Positions 57,822 through 64,000 of a DNA stretch of 64,000 nucleotides are shown one piece after another. The DNA is from Liolophura sinensis (lineage: Eukaryota; Mollusca; Polyplacophora; Chitonida; Chitonidae). Below the pieces are notes generated by a model that saw only the letters and a list, made by a program, of their open reading frames with translations, made no database searches and had not been told where the DNA came from. Numbering within the stretch: the first letter of the stretch is position 1; every line of letters starts with the position of its first letter. Position numbers and translations under genes: made by a program. Location: assembly GCF_032854445.1 (NCBI RefSeq), contig NC_088304.1, positions 33,162,810 to 33,226,809 of the forward strand, given 5' to 3'.

Positions 57822-57927
57822 TTATGGGTAGTTGGAGTGTGTTCGTATCATTTTGTGGCAAGACAGGATGGTAAGAGAAGACGAGTAGAATCGCAGATAT
57901 CGCCTCCCACTTCAAAGCTTGTGACAT
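57822..57927 (-). CDS. Gene D exon 1 of 3: signal peptide
   Basis: Encodes 35 residues starting MSQALKWEAISAILLVFSYH. The hydrophobic core (AISAILLVFSY) is short, and cleavage is likely near LP|QN (residue 24-25). The exon ends cccataa|gtacgt in phase 1 and joins in frame to 57339 over a 482-bp intron. A pyrimidine-rich tract ending ttttttacaag lies just upstream of the ATG on the reverse strand, so a further 5' non-coding exon is possible. Paired with gene A by structure. Confidence 0.68.
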
Positions 57928-59221
57928 GTCCTTATTTCCTTGTAAAAAATAAAATGAAAAGATTAGCGTGAATACGACATTAAATCTAGCCTTGTCCTTT
58001 ATAACTAAGCATATTATTGACAAATTCCCGTACGTTGGCTGTTATATCCCGTGTATAACTTTGAAGGCTTAGAGGGAATGTACTCCCGAAAAAGACACTT
58101 ATTATCGTGAAAGAAAAACCTAAAAATAAGTATGTGTAAGTGGAAGATCTTTGAAAACTACATACAATTCTGTCGGCCAAAAAAAAAAAAAAAGAAAAAA
58201 TTAATATAGATAGTTTTCAGTTGTTTTTCCACTCTGGCGTTGATTGCTTTCGCTTTTAGTTCTTACAAAATTTGCACAAATTTAACGTGTTTTGCAGGTT
58301 AACCCCTCTGATCCACCTCCCTTTTTGTGCATTATGTATCGAAAAAGTATGTGGGATAACTGTGTAGGATGTATCATATCCACAAACACAGTACAAAATC
58401 AACTAAGGCGTTATCCCTATATACGCAACGGGGAAGTACCAAGTAAGACAGTCCATTTGTAAATTTATTTCTGGGTGTTCGAAAGTAGCTCTTCATGGTT
58501 CCCATATATGCCTTACACAAGTGGATTGGTTAGGTAAATGTTGATGTGTGGGGTTACCGAGTTCTATATATCCAGTTTCCTCCACTTACAGTGTTCACCA
58601 CAGTAGTTAATCAATCAAACAATCAGTCAATCTGTCAGTCAAAGAAGTAATGAAAGGAGCATGCCAGTTTTATTAAGGAAGGGGAGATAACTGACGCTCT
58701 ACATTCTCACATACAGTGGCGTATTTCATCAGTGAAAAAAGATGCTGTGCTCCTAAACATCCGCTGTCAATTACCCGTCAACATTTGCGAGATAAATGTG
58801 AAACATACATGACACGCTCCCAATCAATGAGACAAAAATCCTCAGGTGTGCTGAGTGATGTGGCTAAATTAGGACCTAATGCAAATCGCAGTGCTGTTAG
58901 TAATATTAGCCTCAGGCAGAACTGAAAATAACTTAGTCACTTTATTTCATCGTTTACCTAGAAAAAAATGTTTGGATAATGTTACTGTTATTTACCGGAA
59001 AGACTGGCATACTCTGTATGCTGTACGTCTTTAATTATATAAGCTGACCAAAAGTTACGCAGATGGTGGATAAAGGTCAATCTTAAAGTTTGGAAATGTT
59101 TAAACCATGGCTCAAAATCCATGAAAAAGTGGAAAAAGGTCTGATCTAGCATTTCTCAGACGATTACTTGCCTTCCCTGGAGAAACATACGCTATCATCA
59201 TATTATGAAATATGCCAAGAA
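57928..59221. other. Intergenic upstream of gene D
   Basis: A poly-A run on the plus strand is at 58179-58200. 59005-59040 carries the R2 end (gctgtacgtctttaattata). No gene supported. Confidence 0.4.
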
Positions 59222-59305
59222 TTCGTTTATTTATTGATGTTTTAAACAACAGTCAAGAATATTTCTTTTATACGACGGTGGTCAGCATTATGGTTTGAGA
59301 ATGAA
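59222..59305 (-). mobile_element. SINE-I, tail and start of body
   Basis: tcgtttatttattgatgttt and gtcaagaatatttcttttat acgacggtggtcagcattatgg, reverse strand. Confidence 0.7.
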
Positions 59306-59814
59306 AATAATGCATACAGTATAGGTTGAAATGTACATTGATACTCCGCGGAAAATAAATACCGTGCTAAATTAACCCGCAGAGGTACTGACCCTGTGGT
59401 AAATTAACTCGTGAAGGTAGTAATTCGGTGCGAAATAGCTTTGTTGATATTCGGTTAATTTAATAAATACTTTCGAAAGTTCCTTGATTCTCGTCCGTAT
59501 AATAAATATTGTATAACATTACTTGGTTGGAAATCGTTAGATAATAAAGGTCCATATACCATGAGGACATAATGAGATAATTGGCCATAGTAATAATGAA
59601 TATCAGAGCCTGCAGTATTAGAGGGTTAATACAAAAATGATTATCTCCAGTATATCACAGGGTTAATATAACAAATATCCCTTTTGAAAATCTATGTACT
59701 TCCAGACGTAATGAATGCAAACAATAACACAGAATTGATGTCCCGTCCTGAAAACACGTGCAAAGTAATCTCTCAAATGTAACGGAATGTCCGTTGTCTG
59801 AGTCATGGTAGAAG

Positions 59815-59900
59815 GTATTCTATTACCGCAGTAGATTATTCTGTTACCGCAGTAGATTATTCTGTTACCGCAGTAGATTATTCTGTTATTGAACCAAGTT
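59815..59900. repeat. 21-bp tandem repeat, about four copies
   Basis: The unit is ttattctgttaccgcagtag + a, last copy diverged. Confidence 0.88.
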
Positions 59901-60740
59901 ATTCTGTTAAATATAGAACACATATTCTGTTAATCTAAGTTTAAGATTGGGTTAGATTATCAGGGGTTAGGGTTATATTAAAATAACACACTAGTATGTT
60001 ATAATGACAGAAGAAATTCTGGTATCACTCAGACAACAGACTTTCTGGCAGATAACTTTTTTGACTGAATAATCTTGTCAAAGTACAAATTCAATAAAAC
60101 ATTTCTGTTCACGGGCAATATAATGCAAGTAAACTCGACAAAACAACTGTTTTTGTTTTACATGATTTCAAAATGATGTAAGTATGCCATTATCACTACA
60201 TTAACTTCTTTGCTGTGACATTACAGCCCCAGAAACCAGTCTACAGCATTTGGGTTATGAAGTTTTCTCACGTTTTGGAGACGTAATTGCGATTGATAAA
60301 TAGTTTATTCCTGTCTAGGTCGCTCACGCCTTTGACCCTGAATAATTGATAACGTCGGCCAATGTTGGGTTGACTTGATGGCTGACGGGAACATTTTCCT
60401 GTTAAACAACTATATATAGTTACCTGTTACGGTACCAAATTGTAAACCTGCTTTTATAGACCTTCCTGACTTTATGGAAAAAGGGCGGCTATGCAGTTTG
60501 TATGTTTGTATGATGCATTGCCAAAAACAATCAAAGACGTACTAGAAGTCAAGGTTTAGGCCTTATGCACGCCCTAGTCTTTGAGACGGTGCAGAAATAC
60601 ATTTAGTAATTGATTTCAATTAACGTCACAAGTTACAACTGAAAAACTAGTGTGTCAAGGCTATTCCATCAAACGCCTTCACTCTAACTTTCATAAGTTT
60701 GACTTTGAGTATAATTCTCTTGTAAATAAATATTTCTGTG
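59901..60740. other. Intergenic, nothing recognised
   Basis: No exon or repeat supported. Confidence 0.4.
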
Positions 60741-60769
60741 GTTAGAAAACAAGGGTGGTGTCAGTTTGG

Positions 60770-61435
60770 GAAATTCCACACTTCAGTGCCGAGCATGTCC
60801 GCCGTTTGCCTGCTACATTGCTACACATCGTCGATGCACAGACCTGATGAGATAGCCAGTTGTGACTTGCAGAATGTTTTCCCACTCCTGTGTGAGGGCC
60901 AAACGCAATTCGGCGATGTTACCCGGAACTGGAAGTCGCCCACAAACACGGCGATCGAGGATAATCCACAGGTGTTCAGTCGGGGACAGATCAGGTGAAA
61001 ACGCTGGCCAGTCGATCACGACAACGTTTTCGGCCTGTAGAAATGCTCTGCGTACAGCAGCAACATTTGAACAAATTGAGCGCAGGATTCCCTTCTCTGA
61101 GGCGATTCCGAACCGTTTCAGCGAAAATCCGGTTATTATTGTGCCCGACTGTTTCATTTGCTGTGGCAATGGCTGGCCTGAAACTGTCGCGGAGGTGGAG
61201 GAGACGAATATGCCGGTCTTGGTCGCGGATCGTTACACGCAAGTAGTTGTCAGGCCGAATTGTTCATGACGTCTTCTGAAACGACTAATCGTTGACGCAT
61301 TAACGTTAAGGGCTCTGGTAACAGCTCTAAAGGTCATGCCAGCGTTTAGCCTACCCGTGGCGCGCTCTCGTTGTTTTCGTGGTAACTGAGGCATTGTGTC
61401 TTTTGACAGAAGTCGATACTGATTTTCACTCATTC
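60770..61435 (-). pseudogene. Tc1/mariner transposase, internally deleted and frameshifted
   Basis: Reverse strand. The N-terminal paired-like DNA-binding region reads from about 61395 (PQLPRKQRERATGRLNAGMT, then VNASTISRFRRRHEQFG). After a frameshift near 61240, VTIRDQDRHIRLLHLRDSFR and AETVRNRLRE follow. The frame then jumps directly to VVVIDWPAFSPDLSPTEHLW, which holds the second catalytic Asp and the Glu-side context, and to LIRSVHRRC at the C-terminus. The central block with the first catalytic Asp is missing, so the copy is non-functional. Terminal inverted repeats were not identified. Confidence 0.88.
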
Positions 61436-61620
61436 ATTGAAAACTTGTGAGTGCTTCTATTTACCTGAATAGTATTTGTTCACTTTGTTAGTTCTTTGGT
61501 GTTTTGTACTAAACGTCGTTTTTGGGAATTGGCTTTGCGGTTGGTTGACGACTGGTACATGAATGTCTGTTTCGACGTACAAATTTACTGCAGTCGTGTT
61601 GTAGATTTGATGAGAAACAT
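61436..61620 (+). repeat. Dispersed repeat R3
   Basis: gagtgcttctatttacctga, ttgttagttctttggtgttt, ttttgggaattggctttgcg and gaatgtctgtttcgacgtac: the most complete copy. Confidence 0.65.
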
Positions 61621-62084
61621 GGTTCATGCATATCGCATTTGTATCTCTGCCGATCATTCACAACTCCGAATTCAATGTTTTTCCAACCAAAAACAACAAA
61701 AGCAAAACTCGGAGCCATCCTGTATATGTGTCAACATCAACTCTTGAACTGTAGATGACGCATGTGAATAAGCATGTTTTGAAAACATTTCGCTGTATAA
61801 GGGGTAACTATTTTCTATTATATTTATACAAGCTGCTTTTTATGCTTCTCACAATATTCCATGCTCCAATATACAGTGAAGTGCATGCTTTTAAACGATG
61901 GGGTACATTATGTATTCACCCCATCTTGTTTCTTGTTCTTATTTTGATTGCCCTCTTTTTATCAACTGTATCGATATATCCGACACCTGCATGAGTCTGA
62001 TCATACCATTTTGACTTATACTGCGCTGTTTTCACCTATTCTTGTATAGTTTATATTTACTTGATTCTTGAAGAATTTTTCTCT
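61621..62084. other. Intergenic, nothing recognised
   Basis: A 79-codon frame with hydrophobic parts at 61755-61994 has no other support. Confidence 0.4.
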
Positions 62085-62185
62085 TTTTCAGTTTTATGGA
62101 TGGAGTAAACCCTAGTGTCAAGGGTAAACCACGTGCACCGACCTTTGGTTAGTTACTGGCGAACTTTCGCGCCTATAACGTAAGG
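62085..62185 (-). mobile_element. SINE-II body fragment
   Basis: ttttatggatggagtaaacc, then caccgacctttggttagtta and ctggcgaactttcgcgcc. Confidence 0.6.
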
Positions 62186-62749
62186 GTGTGTACCCCATAA
62201 AAGTGCAAGACTAGTAAGCTTCAGTGAATCCTGGCTGAACTGCTCAAACGTGTTGGACCACTTAATATCATCAATACCTCACGAACGGTGAGAATGTGAG
62301 AAGCAGCAAATTTCCTGTCGAATTCCTTGTTTGAACCCCCACCCAGTGTATTTCAATAATTGAAATTCCCACTCCCCTTCTTCTTATATGTTTATGCACC
62401 CTTAACCCACATTGTTCTTGCAATGGGTTAAGTAGGTTGTATATCTTTGTTAATACACTACCATGTATACACGTTTACATTCATTGGACAACAACGGTCA
62501 CATGGGGTACAGGTATATTCTCGAATCCTGCAGGCGACGTCAAATGTGTCTTGTGAGTATGCTCCCCTTTTGTTGGGATCCAACGACGGTCACATCGCTG
62601 AAGCGATTCACCTATACATCGGTCTTCCGCACTGAGTTGATGGGTCTCAACAGGATAAATTCGCTACATAACCATGCAACTAATAGTATTTGCTTGTGCT
62701 CTTATGGGCTGAGACTTAAAGTATACAGGAACCCGCTTTGGGGAACTGA
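62186..62749. other. Intergenic, nothing recognised
   Basis: No exon or repeat supported. Confidence 0.4.
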
Positions 62750-62845
62750 TGGCCGAATAGTTAGTGTACTAGCGCAGCTTGTTTTCCGGTCGATCGTAAG
62801 AAAGTCGGCCAGTCACCTGGCGATGGTCGTGGGTTTCGTGTACAC
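62750..62845 (+). mobile_element. SINE-I fragment, internally deleted
   Basis: gccgaatagttagtgtacta gcgcagc (head) passes directly to cggtcgatcgtaagaaagtc and gcgatggtcgtgggtttcgt (body); the B-box region and tail are gone. Confidence 0.65.
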
Positions 62846-64000
62846 TACAATCATTTTGCTTTATCATAAATGCGTGTTCTTGTGGTGATGGCAATGTATA
62901 CACGTCTTTAAACTCTGACTTCGATATAGGGGAAATATAATTATTTCCCAAAATCCGACTTACCTTGAGAACTTTTCACCAATATCCCGAAACAAATGAC
63001 CTATTACGGATCCTTTATGTCTTGATATTTCTTCCGGTTTGCTAATTCCAAAAATATACAAAAGCATTCCTCCCACAAACAAACTTCATTTCCGCGTTCC
63101 CGTGAACAGAAACGTATACTTCCATAAAGCAATCAAACACCGCGGCTTTAACGTCCCACTCGTTCAACATACCAGACCTTTTGTGGTCAAACTTATTTTT
63201 CTCTCTTAAGAGCCTTAAAAAATATGTTCGTACTTTGTGGGAGTTAAGATTCTAAGGACAAAAATAGTAATGAATAAGTGCAATTGATTTTAATGCATTT
63301 AGAACTGAGAAAATGCTTTAACACTGATATGCGGAATAGCTCAGGGGCTTTAGTAATCTGTCTGTATTCGAAGTGGAATGACAAGGTTCTGGTGTGAGGT
63401 GTCCGGTAGACTACTTCTTGGTTCGCCTGCAGCTATTTCACTGTGGCTTGTCTTTATACATTTAGAGGTAATTGACGGTAAGCTACTCTCACTATATGTA
63501 TCACAGGTGTACTCGGTAGGTTTCCGCTGATTGGGTTGTGGTCGTATTTCAGGGGTATATCAGGTATCTGGAACGGCGCAGTGATTTCTCCGTTTGTATT
63601 CATACATAAACATGAGAGCCAAAAAATATTCCTTATTCTAAAACGTAAACCTATGTATCACTCAACCATTGTTATAGAGAACATTGGCCGTCTAAATCAA
63701 CTCGGTCTGAGCTTTATTTTCTTGTGTTCTTTTCTCTAATTTGTCAGTGTTTCTGTATAGTTGTACTCGTAGAGAGATTGTTCACAAACTCTGCGGCGTA
63801 ACATCAGTGTGGTTTGTTCGTTTGTGGAGCATTTACATAGATAGTTAGAATAAACCCCTAGCTTTTCTGGTTTTGGGTCGTGACATTATTTTACCGCGTC
63901 AAAACTTCAGTGGAAATCACAAAAGCTTGTCACACGAATTTGCACGCAAAAATTGTACACATTAGCTGAACTAATTATGTACTTATGTACTGATGTAGCC
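62846..64000. other. Intergenic to window end
   Basis: A tRNA-like A box is near 63335 (aatagctcaggggctttag) and an R2 scrap near 63828-63865 (gatagttagaataaaccc). No gene supported. Confidence 0.4.

Overview
This is a piece of an animal nuclear genome. It has spliced genes with GT-AG introns, AATAAA signals, tRNA-headed SINEs, a decayed non-LTR retrotransposon, a Tc1/mariner relic and many minisatellites. The SINE 3' end (a tail reading roughly gagtacggcgtaaaacacc followed by aaat repeats) is of a kind I associate with molluscs and brachiopods, so a lophotrochozoan such as a bivalve, gastropod or Lingula-like animal is the likely source. The species is not resolved from the sequence.

Layout. 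1-7.5 kb (+): the last two coding exons of a gene I recognise as PIGS (a GPI transamidase subunit). The intron between them holds a broken LINE. 12.6-25.4 kb (+): gene A, three exons, a predicted 359-residue secreted Thr/Ser-rich protein with a hydrophobic C-terminal tail. 27.5-31.8 kb (-): gene B, two exons, a 407-residue secreted Pro/Thr/Gln/Asn-rich protein. 40.0-46.7 kb (-): gene C, two exons, a 449-residue secreted Ala/Gln/Pro-rich protein. 52.9-57.9 kb (-): gene D, three exons, a 589-residue secreted Thr/Ser-rich protein with a hydrophobic C-terminal tail. 60.8-61.4 kb (-): internally deleted Tc1/mariner transposase. The rest is intron or intergenic sequence filled with repeats.

The centre of interest is the A-D cluster. 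None of the four resembles a family I can name, but they form two structural pairs. B and C share a signal-peptide exon in which an Ala-Pro-Arg-x-(Lys/Arg)-Arg-Gln processing site falls at the same residues (26-32), followed by a phase-1 intron and one long low-complexity exon. A and D share a phase-1 intron after the signal exon, a long mucin-like exon starting with an amphipathic helix, a phase-2 intron whose donor itself supplies a TAA stop, and a tiny last exon encoding a hydrophobic tail of the GPI-signal or membrane-anchor type. Every splice join keeps frame. A plausible reading is a locus of fast-evolving extracellular matrix, mucus or cell-surface proteins; the function is inference.

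Repeats: at least fourteen distinct minisatellites make up roughly one eighth of the window. Several SINE families have different heads but a similar tail. One uncharacterised dispersed element (called R2 here) recurs more than a dozen times and at three sites has grown a tandem array from inside itself. R3, R4 and R5 are further dispersed families named here for convenience.
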